A DNA stretch of 64,000 nt from Catonia carolina (GCA_035578175.1 JAQMRL010000002.1:100418748-100482747), one strand, 5' to 3'. Shown: positions 25,590 through 35,715, counted from the first letter of the stretch. Numbers and translations are program-made. Notes: generated from the letters alone by a model not told the origin.

Positions 25590-26200
25590 TAAATTTTGCT
25601 TTACAGGGAATAAGTGAATGATGCAATACGTAAATCAACCTCAGTTTGGCTTAATAATACGAAAAATCACTCTTTCACCCTAAACTAGGCTCTGTAAAGA
25701 AAAATACTTAAATAAAAGTTGTAGATCTTTTAATTTTCTATAAAGTTCATTATATACAATTTTGTCGTAAAATGCATAATAAGGCCGAAATCTTTAAAAA
25801 AAATCCATTTTTTACAGATTTTTATGAAAGATAAACAGAAAATCACTAATTACTGCTAAACTAAGTGTTATACACAGATATGTTTCTAATAAAAGTTACA
25901 AGTTTTTAATTTTCTACAACTTTAATAATAGCTACACTTTTGCGCTAAAGTGAATATTAAGGCCGCAATCGTAAAAAAACATTTTTTATGCGAGAGCACA
26001 GCCTCCCCAAGAATTTTAGCAGACATGGCACTTAACCTATCTTGTAGAACATAAAAAGTGTAGTAAATGAGGTGAATTTTTTTAAAATTGTAGGAGCCGT
26101 TTCTGAAAAAAATTGTAAAAAAGGGAAAAATGACACGAATAAACTACTACTTCCGGTTGACCGATTTTGATGAAAATTATCGTGTCGAGTGGTACCTAAC
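25590..26200 (-). repeat. Repeat O, copy O2, distal part
   Basis: Minus-strand match to the 3' two-thirds of copies O4 and O5 (56527 and 58784). It includes the CCGGTTGACCGATTTTGATG block (26154-26173), CTATCTTGTAGAACATAAAA, and two internal sub-repeats with (A/T)CTACAACTTTTATT-like cores about 180 bp apart. It ends at 26200, where element A interrupts it; the remainder resumes at 30930. Joining the flanks restores the order seen in O5, for example CGTGTCG...GGT...CTAACTTAAGTTT. Confidence 0.85.
26189..26200. repeat. Target-site duplication of element A, left copy
   Basis: GTGGTACCTAAC, repeated exactly at 30930-30941. It lies inside repeat O, and only one copy is present in the uninterrupted repeat. 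Confidence 0.85.
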
Positions 26201-26214
26201 AAGCTTGCAAAGCC

Positions 26215-26563
26215 ATGAAAGTCTTCAATAAGGCGGAAAGAGATACAATAAATGTCAATTGTATAGAAGGTAATGATTGGATCAAGCATTATAAAGAGCT
26301 TTGGTGTGAGAAAATAGAACCAGATAAAAGTGAGACTCTCTGTGAAAATTGCAGTGTAGATGTGATAACTATGGAAGAACTGTCAAATGCACTGAGAAAT
26401 ACCAAAAATCGTAAAGCTCCAGGTTTGAATGGGATAAATATGGAGCTGCTGAAATATGGAGGAATACTTCTACACCTCAGACTATTACATCTGTTTAATA
26501 TGTGCTGGAAACAGCATCAGGTTCCCAAAGAATGGCTGCAGTCCAGGGTTTTCCCATTATTTA
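26215..26563 (+). pseudogene. Element A reverse transcriptase, N-terminal part (interrupted)
   Basis: This 116-codon frame begins at an internal Met after the truncation point, so the ATG is not a real start. It covers the linker before the RT domain and the first RT block: ITMEELSNALRNTKNRKAPG, LNGINMELLKYGG, then HQVPKEWLQSRVFPLF. KAPGxDGI followed by VPxxW and a PLFKKG motif is standard for non-LTR RTs. The frame runs into the inserted element B at 26563. Its continuation KKGNRADPQNYRGISLL starts at 29688 in the same frame, with no base gained or lost once the duplicated target is allowed for. Before that insertion the RT portion of element A was therefore open. Confidence 0.9.
26547..26563. 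repeat. Target-site duplication of element B, left copy
   Basis: GGTTTTCCCATTATTTA (17 bp), exactly repeated at 29671-29687. The copies lie in the VFPLF codons of element A. Confidence 0.95.
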
Positions 26564-29500
26564 TTTATTTATTTACGTTATGGCCTACAAAGGACCGCGA
26601 TTTCTCAGTTTTTCTTCTGTGCTTTCCTCTTCGCCCAGTATTCCTTCATTTTCTTGGAAAAGTCACGTTTTCGTTCTTCCGACCATTTAGGTCTTGATCT
26701 TTTACTGTCCTCTTCCTGGAGCACTAGTTTGAGTTTATGTCTGAGAGGTGTTCTTTGTATGATGTCCGTCTCCGTTATCTGGAGTTTGTTGCAGTCTGTT
26801 TTTATCTCTTTGAGCTATCCATCGGGATTTTTCAATTTTTCTTTGTAGTTCAGGATTTGTTTTGAGAGCCTATGCTCGTTCATTCTCACTGTGTGTGCGT
26901 AGAAAGCAATTCTTCGTTTCTTCATGATGGATGTGATTTTTTCTGTGTGTTGGTAGACTTCTTCATTGCTGCGGAGTCTATATTCTCCTTCTTTGTATTT
27001 GGGCCCTAAAATCTTGCGGATGATCCTTCTTTCTTTACGGATTAGTTTTTCTAATGGAGCCTTCTGTCTAAGTGCGAGGCATTCTGATGCGTACAGAACT
27101 TCCGGTCGAATCACTGTATGATAATGTCTTATTTTTGCATTTTTGGAGATGGATTTTTTATTGTATATCTGAGACGTCAGTCTGCACGCTACTTCAAACT
27201 TGTTGGCTCGGTTTTCTATTGCATATTTTTCATTGTTGTTTGGTTCAATACATTCGCCAAGGTATTTGAACCTGGTCACCCTCTGGATTTTTCCATGTTT
27301 GGTCTTGAAATGTGTCCGATCCGTTTTCTGGTTGGAGATGTACTGCGTTTTCTCGTACGATATTTGGAGCCCGATCTTGACCGCTAGTTCATGTAGAGTT
27401 TCGACTTGTGTGATCGCCTCCTCTTCTGAGTTCACCAGGAGTGCCAGGTCATCCGCAAAGGCTAAGCAGTTGATCTCAAGTTCTCTTCCGAGTTTGACTC
27501 CTCTTGGTGCCGTTTTCCTCCATTCTCTGATGACCTTCTCGAGAGCACAATTAAACATCAGTGGGGAGAGTCCATCTCCCTGTCTTACTCCTGACTTTAC
27601 TTCAAAAGGCTCGGAGATACAAGTTCTGAACTTCACTTTGGACTGCGTATTGTTGATAGTCTTCGCGAAAAGTTTTCTCGTTTTGTTGTCTAGTCCGAAT
27701 TCCTCTAGTATCCCGAGCAATGATTCCCTGTCTATGGAGTCGTAAGCTTTTTTGAAGTCAACAAATACGATAGCCAGTGGCTTTTGTCGGACTCTGCAGT
27801 GTTCGATGACATGTTTGAGGTTCCGGATTTGTTCGGGGCATGACCGAGATTTCCTGAAGCCCGCTTGGTATTCACCGAGCTGCACGTCGAGTTGATCATC
27901 TGCTCTTGTCAGTAGGGCCTTCGAGAAGATTTTATATGTGACCGGCAATAGTGAAATTCCTCTATAGTTGTTAGTGTCGGTCTTATCCCCTTTTTTGTGT
28001 AGAGGGTGGATGAGTGCTGATGTCCATTCTTCTGGGATTTCTTCGGTCTCCCACACCTTCTGCAAAGTTTTAACCAGAAGTCCAAGCTGACGGTCCTCCA
28101 GAAGTTTCCAGTACTCTGCAATGATCCCATCTTCACCTGGTGCTTTGTTATTCTTAAGGGATTTGATGATTTCTTTGACTTCTTCGAGGTTCGGTGGTTC
28201 CGAGTCCGGGTTTACTTTGTTGGTTCGAAATTCGAAGGTTTCCGTCGGGCCTGCGCAGTTGAGCAGGTTTTTAAAGTAGTCCGCCAAGATTTTGCAGTTT
28301 TCCTCATCACTGTGGGCCAGTGTTCCTGTACTTGGATTCCGAAAGTTGAGACTAGGTGGTGTGAATCTGGTCACGGTCTTTTTGAAGTTCCGGTAAAAGT
28401 CACGGGTGTTGTTTTTCTTGAAGTCAGATTCAATTGACGCTAGGTCTTTCTTCATGTGATCCCTCTTGACCTTCCTGATAGTTTTGGCCGTTTCTTTTCT
28501 AGTTTGAATGAATGTTTCAAATTTTTCTTTTGTCTGGTGTGATTTCCATACTTGCCATGCTCTTTGTCTTGTCTCAATCGCCTCGTCGCATTTCATGTTC
28601 CACCAGACATGTCTCGGTCTTCTTCTCTGTGGAGCTATCCTACTTGCTGCTGCAACCATTCTCTCTTCAAGTTCTTTTAGGCCTTCGACTTCCACGATTT
28701 CTTTTTGAAATTCCGACTTTGATGTCTTCAGTTTTTCTAAATCTGATCTCATTCTCCTCTGAGTTGTCGTTTTTCTCGTGTTTCTTGGTCTGAATTTCAA
28801 TTTGATTTTGGAGAGATAATGATCTGAGTCAAGATTTGCTCCTCTTAATACCTTGACATTCATGACTTCTTTTGACGCTTTGACTGAAACTACGACATGA
28901 TCAAGTTGAAATTCACCTAGCATTGGGTTCGGAGAGGTCCATGTTTTCTGTTTTCCTGGCAGATGCTTGAAGAAGGTCGACTTGAGTACGAGGTTGTTCT
29001 CACCACACAATTCGATAAGCCGCTCTCCATTTCGATTTGTCCTCTTGTGAGCTGGATAGTCTCCTACTATTTTACGGTATCTTCGCTCCCTTCCAATCTG
29101 CGCATTTAAGTCACCCATCAGAATTATAGTGTGATTCTTGGGGATCTTTGCTAGAGTTTCATCTAATTTATCCCAGAATAGGTCTGTCTTCTCTGGGTCT
29201 CTGTTGTTGTCTTTATTGATTAGGGCATGTGCATTTACTAACGTGTATGCTCGGTTTGCGCACTTGATCGAGAGAGTGACGAGCCTGTTGGAGATTGGAT
29301 TAAAATCAATGATTGAGTTCAAAATTCTGGTGTTGATCATGAACCCCACTCCGAGGTGTGGGACTCGGCCTTTCATAATTCTTTTTTCCGTTTTTGACTT
29401 TAGAATTCTGTATCCTTGTGACTCAAATGGTTCGCTGTCTGTGAACCGGGTTTCTTGGAGGGCTGCAATTAGAATATTGTGCTTTGTTAGTACGTCTGTT

Positions 29501-29670
29501 AGATGTTTTAATTTTCCAACTTTGAGAAGTGAATTGACATTGAAGGTTGCAAAATAATTGAAGTCCTTGTGTTTGAGTTTGTGCGATCCAGGAAGCTCCG
29601 ACTCTTCCTTGTGTGCAAGCGTGGTTGCAAGCTCCCCAGAATCCGAAGGCTTGCTGACAGCAAGGTTACA
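26564..29670 (-). mobile_element. Element B: RTE-like non-LTR retrotransposon inserted in element A
   Basis: About 3.1 kb on the minus strand, flanked by the 17-bp duplication at 26547-26563 and 29671-29687. Its 3' end (left side) is a TTTA-repeat on the plus strand, that is a (TAAA)n tail, preceded by only ~40 bp of 3' UTR. The 5' end (right side) abuts the duplication in the middle of an open frame with no start codon, so the copy is 5'-truncated, though only slightly since it keeps the whole endonuclease core. The near-intact frame and perfect duplication point to recent insertion. Confidence 0.92.
26605..29670 (-). pseudogene. Element B ORF: endonuclease-reverse transcriptase with one internal TAG
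   Basis: The frame is open from the 5' junction (29670) to TAG at 26815-26817, 951 residues. It then continues in frame for 69 more codons to TGA at 26605. An apurinic-type endonuclease comes first: FATFNVNSLL (Asn ~44), ALQETR (Glu ~73), MGDLNAQIG, and SDHYLS as the C-terminal catalytic dyad. The RT follows: KAPGEDGI, YRGISLL, FVDFKKAYDSIDR, SGVRQGDGLSPLMFN, and LAFADDLALL (Asp pair at 27448-27453). The post-RT segment has VLYASECLAL and AFYAHTVRMNEHRL. The TAG sits in a PDG-stop-LKEIKTD context where related elements usually have Trp, so a TGG-to-TAG change is likely. Residues after the stop are basic and coding-like (RPKWSEERKRDFSKK). The product would copy element RNA into nicked nuclear DNA; this copy lacks a start codon and is unlikely to be active. 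Confidence 0.92.
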
Positions 29671-29687
29671 GGTTTTCCCATTATTTA
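29671..29687. repeat. Target-site duplication of element B, right copy
   Basis: Exact copy of 26547-26563. Downstream sequence is element A again. Confidence 0.95.
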
Positions 29688-30889
29688 AGAAAGGTAACAG
29701 AGCGGATCCTCAAAATTACAGAGGCATCAGCCTTCTAGACACCACACATAAAGTATATGCCAGGATAATCAACAATAGGTTGAAAGTAATCACTGAGACA
29801 TTACTGTTGGAGGAACAAATGGGATTTCGTAAAGGTAGGTCATGCTCTGATGCAATTTTCTCAATGAACCAAATCATTGCAAAAAGGCGAGAATACAACC
29901 TGGAAACTCACATGGCTTTCGTTGATTTCGCAAAGGCTTTTGACTCAGTTAATCGCAATCTATTATGGTGGGTTCTAGGATCAAGAGGATATCCCAAACA
30001 TATCATTCAATCTCTACAGAGCCTATATGAGAATACGACCATTTGCCTGCAAGTTCATGAACAATTGACTTCTGCCATTCATACAAACAAGGGAGTTCGA
30101 CAAGGATGTTGTATATCTCCGACATTATTTAATATTTATGTTGACGACATGCTACGCACATGGAAGATGCTTGTGGACTCAGGTATACAGCTTTCAAATC
30201 AAATATCGGTGAACTCGATTATGTATGCAGATGATCTCGTGATACTGCAGGAAAGTGAAGACACCTTACAAAAAGCAGTATTTATGTTGGACAGAGTGGC
30301 TCAAAAATATAATTTGCAAATTTCAACAATGAAAACAAAATCAATGGCTTTTAAAGGGAAAAACCCAGCAAGAACAAAAATAGAGCTGAATGGAAAGATA
30401 ATAGAACAGGTAAAACATTTCAGCTACCTGGGAAATGATGTAACTTACGATAAAGATAAAGATGTATATGACAAAATTGTGAAATTCCAGAGGATATGTG
30501 GCAGCATACACAGAAACCTCAAAAACAGAACAAGGCAAGAAACTATAATAAAATTTTATAATACAATAGCTATCCCAACATTACTTTATGGAAGTGAGAA
30601 CTGGATCCATACAAGGAAAATTGATAGTAATGTTCAAGCAGCGGAGATGAGGTTTCTACATAGTGTGTATGGATGTTCCAGAGCAGATAGAATTAGAAAT
30701 GAAGAAATCAGAAGAGCTTTGGGTGTCACACCCCTGCGTGAAAAAATTATCCACAATCGAAGACGCTGGTGCAGTCATTTAAATAGAATGGAACCAGGAA
30801 GACTACCGCTTGAAATTATGAATTACAAGCCAATAGGAAAACGGGATATAGGGAGACCGAGGAAAAGATGGGTATCGGAACAGGTTTAA
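29671..30889 (+). pseudogene. Element A reverse transcriptase, main part (interrupted)
   Basis: About 405 codons of RT and C-terminal domain. Motifs in order: FKKGNRADPQNYRGISLL, LLLEEQMGFRKGRSC, MAFVDFAKAFDSVNR, NKGVRQGCCISPTLFN, SIMYADDLVIL with the catalytic Asp pair, KHFSYLGNDV, TLLYGSENW, MRFLHSVYGCSRADR, RWCSHLNRMEPGRLP and a final GRPRKRW. All are standard for the RTE-like group. The open frame can be read back to an ATG at 29558, but the first ~38 residues of that reading are the antisense of element B's 5' end and are not part of this protein. True element A coding resumes at the duplicated target. No stop or frameshift is visible up to TAA at 30887-30889. Confidence 0.92.
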
Positions 30890-30929
30890 TCCAGCCTAAT
30901 CCTTGAACTGAAGATGATGATGATGATGG
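30890..30929 (+). other. Element A 3' UTR and GAT-repeat tail
   Basis: CCAGCCTAATCCTTGAACTG followed by GAT repeats. The AGCCTAATCCTTGA motif plus a trinucleotide tail also ends the related relic at 24284-24312, marking a conserved 3' end of this family. Confidence 0.85.
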
Positions 30930-31148
30930 GTGGTACCTAACTTAAGTTTTAAGTTTCAACTTCGTACGATGTTCCGTTCTTGAGATATTTTGTTCACACA
31001 CACACACACACACACGCGCGCGCGCGCCAATCGCTAAAAACTTGTTTTTTGGGTTCAGGGGTCTGAGAACGTGTATATCCAGTGAAAACTCAATTTTGAA
31101 AAATCGACATAAAAACAATACTTTCCTTCCTATATATTCATATAGGCA
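30930..31148 (-). repeat. Repeat O, copy O2, proximal part (with right duplication of element A)
   Basis: Begins with the right target duplication (30930-30941) and continues the repeat O sequence interrupted at 26200: ACTTAAGTTTTAAGTTTCAA, GATGTTCCGTTCTTGAGATA, a (CA)n(CG)n run, the GGGTTCAGGGG block, ATATATTCATATAGG and CAAGAGAAAATA. The family-terminal palindrome is intact but for small changes. Confidence 0.88.
30995..31027. repeat. (CA)n(CG)n microsatellite inside repeat O
   Basis: CA repeats followed by CG repeats, at the same internal position as the AC/GT runs in copies O1 and O4. In O5 the corresponding site has no expansion. Confidence 0.95.
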
Positions 31149-31870
31149 AGAGAAAATAAAAAAAGTTAAATTTATGGATGGTTTGACTATATTTTACAGT
31201 TACTGAATAAAGATTAAAACTGAAAAAAATAAATAAATTAGGTAATTAAAAAAAAACATTTTTAAAATATCGTCAATTAAATACAAAATATAACAACATT
31301 TGTAATTCTAATAATCACAAACGTTTACCCGCTAGGTTTACAAATAATTATTTTATAAATTGCCAAAACCGAATTTTGAACGTTACAAGTAGTTTTCATA
31401 CCATGTTTAAAAATTATTACGGTAAAATTCTAAAATAGCTGAAACGAATGAAAATACGCTTTAGGGAATCCCAGACATTATTTACATTGTGTGTGCGTAT
31501 ATTTTTTAACAGTTTAAAACAATATACAGTAAATTTAACATTGTCTGTCTAGAAAAAAGTTGTACGAGTATTTTTGTAACAAACCACAGAGATGCCCTTT
31601 GATAAAACGAAAGGACAACACTGAGTAAAAATCAACAAAAACATTTTAAAAAGATAGGCGGTGAGATGAGACGTTTTTATTTAAGTAACAAAAAAGGAGA
31701 AAATATTTAAATGTAAATAAAATAATACATATTTATTTAATTTGTCGTTTTACTAGTAAACTAAACTAACGCCGATATTTGCACTTTGTGTTTGTAAATA
31801 CAGCTGGAGTCAAGGGCTATTCTTTAGAAAATTCCTGGAAATTTAATTGAAAATATATTAATTTATATAA
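31149..31870. other. AT-rich non-coding DNA, no feature seen
   Basis: No element recognised between repeat O and the repeat beginning at 31872. Confidence 0.5.
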
Positions 31871-31871
31871 A

Positions 31872-32460
31872 ACTAGCGTCCCCCGTCACGGCTTCGCCCG
31901 CGCAAAGGTTATTGGTTACAAAATATCTTATGTTAAAAATAGTATAAGAGGCTTTTAATTTAGGTTTTCAATTTTGACTGTTATTTCAAGAAAAATTTCA
32001 TGTTTAACAATAGTATAAAACTCGAGTTATTGTCTTTTATCTCATGACTTATATACAATAGAAAAAATATTATAATCCCATATCTTCATCAATAGCATGC
32101 ACGAATTAGACAGTCCAACCTCCCGCAGTGCGTTGAACAAAACCTGTCAAACATGTTCAAACCTGTTGAATACCTGTCAAACATCTGTTTTTATTTTCTG
32201 GCTTTTTTCTATTATATTCAACTTATCTATAGATCCGATATAATCTCTGTGTATTTCTTATGGGAGACGTCGTTTTTTTGCGATTTCTCCCGTTAAAATC
32301 AAAATTTTGGGAAACCCTTTCTTAGTGCTCCTCTACATAACATAACAAAGGTTCCCTGCAAATTTCAAGTCTGTACCTATTATAGTTTCGGCTGTGCGTT
32401 GATTATGAATCAGTCAGTCAGTCAGTCAGTCAGTCAGGACTTCTTCTTTTATAAGTATTA
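31872..32460 (+). repeat. Unclassified interspersed repeat P, long copy
   Basis: Starts CTAGCGTCCCCCGTCACGGC with a GC-rich TTCGCCCGCGC. It ends AATTTCAAGTCTGTA, TTTCGGCTGTGCGTTGATTA, a CAGT tetramer array (32411-32436), and GGACTTCTTCTTTTATAAGT. A second copy of the 3' ~190 bp lies at 32965-33153 in the same orientation. A conserved 3' end with a tetranucleotide array and TTTTATAAGTATA is reminiscent of 3' ends of some non-LTR elements, but I see no coding region and do not assign a class. Confidence 0.75.
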
Positions 32461-32964
32461 TGCTAATTACAACAATTCTGGAATTATTTCTGATTAAAAT
32501 ATTAATCCAGTTTAGGTCAAAAAATTAAACACTATGTACAGTACAACATCCGGAGTGACAAAAGTAAAACATAGATTAAAATCGTTGCTAACGTCAATTC
32601 AACTTCTGGGAAAATAGCTATAGATTATAAATGCGATTAAGAATAAAATGCGAGTTTTAACATCCGCTGTAGGCCAAATCACTATCATTAAATAATTGAT
32701 GTAAGTTAACAAAATTCGTTCTTAGAAGAACGGTGAGTAACGACTAAAGCACAGTAGTATGATAGTTTGTTCTAAGAAGAACGGTTTTAAATAAAACGGT
32801 TTTTTTGACGCTATCACAGTGACTGTCAAATAGGCCTACCGTCTGAAAGTGTGCAACGACAAGTACTGGTGAGCAATGGAATATGCCTATGGAAGGGGTA
32901 AATGTGTGTTGGAGAACCAGCCGTAAGCGTAGCGCTTCGCGTTGATTCCTTATCCTCGCATCAG
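32461..32964. other. Spacer between two repeat P copies
   Basis: No gene. A patch at 32920-32960 (CGTAGCGCTTCGCGTTGATT) is slightly GC-rich and may be a degraded 5' part of the second copy. Confidence 0.4.
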
Positions 32965-33153
32965 TGGGGGGGAATTTTTGCTATTTCTGCCCTTTAAAAT
33001 CAAAGTTTTGCAAAATCCTTTCTTAGTGCGCGCTTACACAACATTAGAAAGCTAACTTCCAAATTTCAAGTCTGTAACTATTATAGTTTCGGCTGTGCGT
33101 TGATTATGAATCAGTCAGTCAGTCAGTCAGGACTTCTTCTTTTATAAGTATAG
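32965..33153 (+). repeat. Repeat P, 3' part
   Basis: Matches 32275-32460: TTTCTTAGTGC, CAAATTTCAAGTCTGTAACT, GGCTGTGCGTTGATTATGAA, four to five CAGT units, and GACTTCTTCTTTTATAAGTA. It has fewer CAGT units than the other copy. Confidence 0.8.
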
Positions 33154-33723
33154 ATAAGACAAGGCTATTTCACGTACGTTCTCGTAACAAAATATTGTTC
33201 AAGAATGAAAACCCGTTATTCTAGCAAGGGTAAAAGACATTCTGTTCGTAACACGACCGGAAACGGCACAAATTTGTACAAAGCTCAAGGAGAATCAACT
33301 CACACGGCCGTATCTATACCAGTTGAGTAGGGCTATCAACTTCGTGTTACAAAACAAAACTTCCCTTTCTTAGAAAAAAATTACCAGACATTAACAGTTG
33401 GTTAACAGGACTAAATAAAAATACTCTGTACCTACGTATTGAAAACCATCCTCTTTTGTAGTACCACGCTCCAGCGTTTTACGTAAAGGAGTTTGTGGTT
33501 ACAATGCAAGGCTCATTTAATAAGCTTCAACGTATATAATTTCAGATAGATATCCTGAAGAAAAGCAATATAGTGCACATATTTATAGTTCATATGATTT
33601 TGCTACAACTTATTTTGTTTATTTTTTTCTAACGTACTTTATGCATCAAAATGTAATATCCTTAAGGAGGTCACTGTCGTATACATCTTGTACAAGTAAT
33701 CTCATTTAACATAGATCAGTTGT
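33154..33723. other. Non-coding DNA, no feature seen
   Basis: No gene, SINE or inverted repeat recognised. Confidence 0.5.
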
Positions 33724-33759
33724 TGCACAGGGCGGGGTTAGATTGCCCCGCCCTGCACA
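33724..33759. repeat. GC-rich hairpin in AT-rich DNA
   Basis: Arms 33724-33737 and 33746-33759 pair at 12 of 14 positions, with a perfect AGGGCGGGG/CCCCGCCCT core, around an 8-base loop TTAGATTG. The flanks are plain AT-rich DNA. No poly-T follows on either strand within a few bases, and a terminator meaning would not apply in a nuclear genome. Function unknown. Confidence 0.75.
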
Positions 33760-34600
33760 ATGTAACCTGGTAGAAAAACGGCCAATCAAATTTACCCTCT
33801 ATTGAACTACTAGCAATGACATCCCAGAAGGTTGGACTATTGCTTAACTATTTATTTACGCAAACTAAATTTAGGTAAATTTTACTTCTGTCTTATTTGT
33901 ATGATTTCGTTTTGATATAATTATAGAACGTACAGTAAAGAAATAGCAAAAAACAAAAACGTTTAAAGAAAAATTAGAATGACAGTTCATGTAAAACGTA
34001 CGCCTCCCACTAAACCTATCCTTAATTGCATCACGTTTCTATTGCGGATGCGATTTTCCAATGTTAGCAGCCTACTACTAAATCCAAGTGCCAATATGAT
34101 CATAATAAGGAGCCGCTACTGTACAACAATTTTAAGTTGAATCAGAAAAATTGGGTTACAATGAAGTATTTATTTTTTTATAAAACTTGTATTTTATGTT
34201 TTCAGCAGTAAAAACGCAACTGCTAAATGAACATACCGATTTTGATGCTGTTTCAAAGAAAATGGTAAATTTATGCTAAATCAAGCGACAGATACAATAT
34301 TTTTATATAGGCCTTGTAATTATGAAAATTGGGTAATTTTAATTTTTAAATTTTTGTTTGGTACATTTTCCGGCAAACGCACTTTTATACTACTGCAATA
34401 GTAGAAAACTGATAATATGGCAATTTTTAGAACACGCGCTGCGAGAAACTTATAGACAGACGAATAGGATTTAAAGACCACTTTATTGGCTTTTGTGGGA
34501 TACAAAATTGTTTTAAAGATCAGCTGCACATTAAAAATGTTGCACAATCGCAATATCTTTCAGTGAGAATACTAAGTGAGTTGCTTTTTCTTTCTCAAGC
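33760..34600. other. Non-coding DNA, no feature seen
   Basis: No supported gene; the 77-codon minus frame at 34320-34553 has no recognisable domain. Confidence 0.45.
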
Positions 34601-34604
34601 TAAA

Positions 34605-34805
34605 GATCAATTAAATTAGCTTCTATGTCAAGGGAACCAGGTTCAATTCCAGGTCCGGTCAACATATTTTTAACACTCATTTTCATCTGTTAACCTTCAA
34701 TGTCTAAGGCACCCTTTCACATTTACAGTAATAAATTCTAAGTTAATAATGTTACCCTTCACGTTAAGGCGTCAACCTTAATGTCCGAAAAAGCCAGACG
34801 TAAAA
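34605..34805 (+). repeat. Degraded SINE (probable)
   Basis: B-box-like CCAGGTTCAATTCCAGGTCC with a following TTTTTAACACTCATTTTCA, then a distal GACGTAAAAC. The layout is like the SINEs elsewhere, but the A-box part is hard to see and the tail differs from S1. Confidence 0.5.
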
Positions 34806-35674
34806 CAAACAAAAATTAAAAGAACCAGTTTTGAACACCACACCAAGTAAAAGAAATCAGTTTTGGTAAAATCTCCACAGCTTTTCTTAAAGTTAACCAC
34901 ACTCTATAAACCCAGAAGTCGCTTTTTTACCAGCAGAATAAAATACCGCAGAAACACAAAGTAATCAAAATAACTTCAGTGCATTTAATTATCAATAATG
35001 CAATGGCGGTTTTCACACAGTAGTATATTGCTAGTTACCTAAGCATAAAAATATGTGCTAACATAATACTAAGAATTCTGACTTCTTACCTCTCTTTAAC
35101 TCAAATTCTGGTTACTTTTACTCTAAATACATCTTTGAAAACTACAGATTCTTCGAAGGAAAGCAAAGAAGTGAGGTATTCTCTAAAGAATTTCTATTTA
35201 TTTTGAATCGGATGAAGGACTCTCAATTTTAGGGCTACTTAGGGAATCCTGAATAAAAATAAGGAAGTTGGTAGAAAAATCCTAAACTGTACGAACGTTC
35301 CACAAGAAATTGTGCGGTATTTTTCGCTCAAAAATGAATAAACTCAGAAAAACCACGTATGCAGGTGAATATTTTTCAAAAAATGATTTCTTTACTTCAG
35401 ATGGTTATAAAACATTATAGAATGGTAGGTTTCCCGCTTTAAAATATCAGCAAATTATTAGTTAATAAAACATGTAGCCTACGAGATAGCGTTACTATAG
35501 GAGAACACAACGTATATATGTACATATGTATAATGTTCCAGTCCATATTATTGTAACCACAATAATTAATATTTCCGGCTGTGAACAGTATCAGGCCAAT
35601 AACCCAATAACCAATAACCATCTGCGGTTACAACATCTACAAAGTAAATGCAATCAATCAAATAGGACGGATCG
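34806..35674. other. Non-coding DNA, no feature seen
   Basis: AT-rich with no recognised elements. Confidence 0.5.
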
Positions 35675-35715
35675 CGTGACGTCACGATATCAACCCCTCC
35701 TTCTGACCAATCACC
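35675..35715. promoter_or_regulatory. CRE-like palindrome next to a CCAAT motif (tentative)
   Basis: CGTGACGTCACG at 35675-35686 is a perfect 12-bp palindrome containing the TGACGTCA core bound by CREB/ATF-type factors. GACCAATCACC, a CCAAT-box-like sequence, lies about 20 bp downstream. No gene is adjacent, so a regulatory role is only a possibility. Confidence 0.25.

Larger units (their letters stand above)
26201..30929 (+). mobile_element. Element A: 5'-truncated RTE-like non-LTR retrotransposon, split by element B
   Basis: Element A occupies 26201-26563 and 29688-30929, about 1.6 kb without the insert. It is bounded by a 12-bp target-site duplication (26189-26200 and 30930-30941), has a GAT-repeat tail (30913-30928) and no endonuclease domain, so it was 5'-truncated on insertion as is usual for LINEs. 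It inserted into repeat O and was later the target of element B. The short tandem-repeat tail and post-RT motifs suggest the RTE clade; that assignment needs a tree. Confidence 0.85.

Noticed and set aside
27200..28800. Plus-strand open frames of 65-181 codons across element B
   Set aside because: They are antisense to a clearly recognisable endonuclease-reverse transcriptase and have no domains of their own.
26815..29376. Treating the Met at 29376 as the start of the element B protein
   Set aside because: The same frame is open for 98 codons upstream and contains endonuclease motifs FNVNSLL and LQETR that belong to the domain; the Met is internal.
32411..32436. CRISPR-like or telomere-like array at the CAGT units
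   Set aside because: It is a plain tetranucleotide run inside a repeat 3' end with no spacers.
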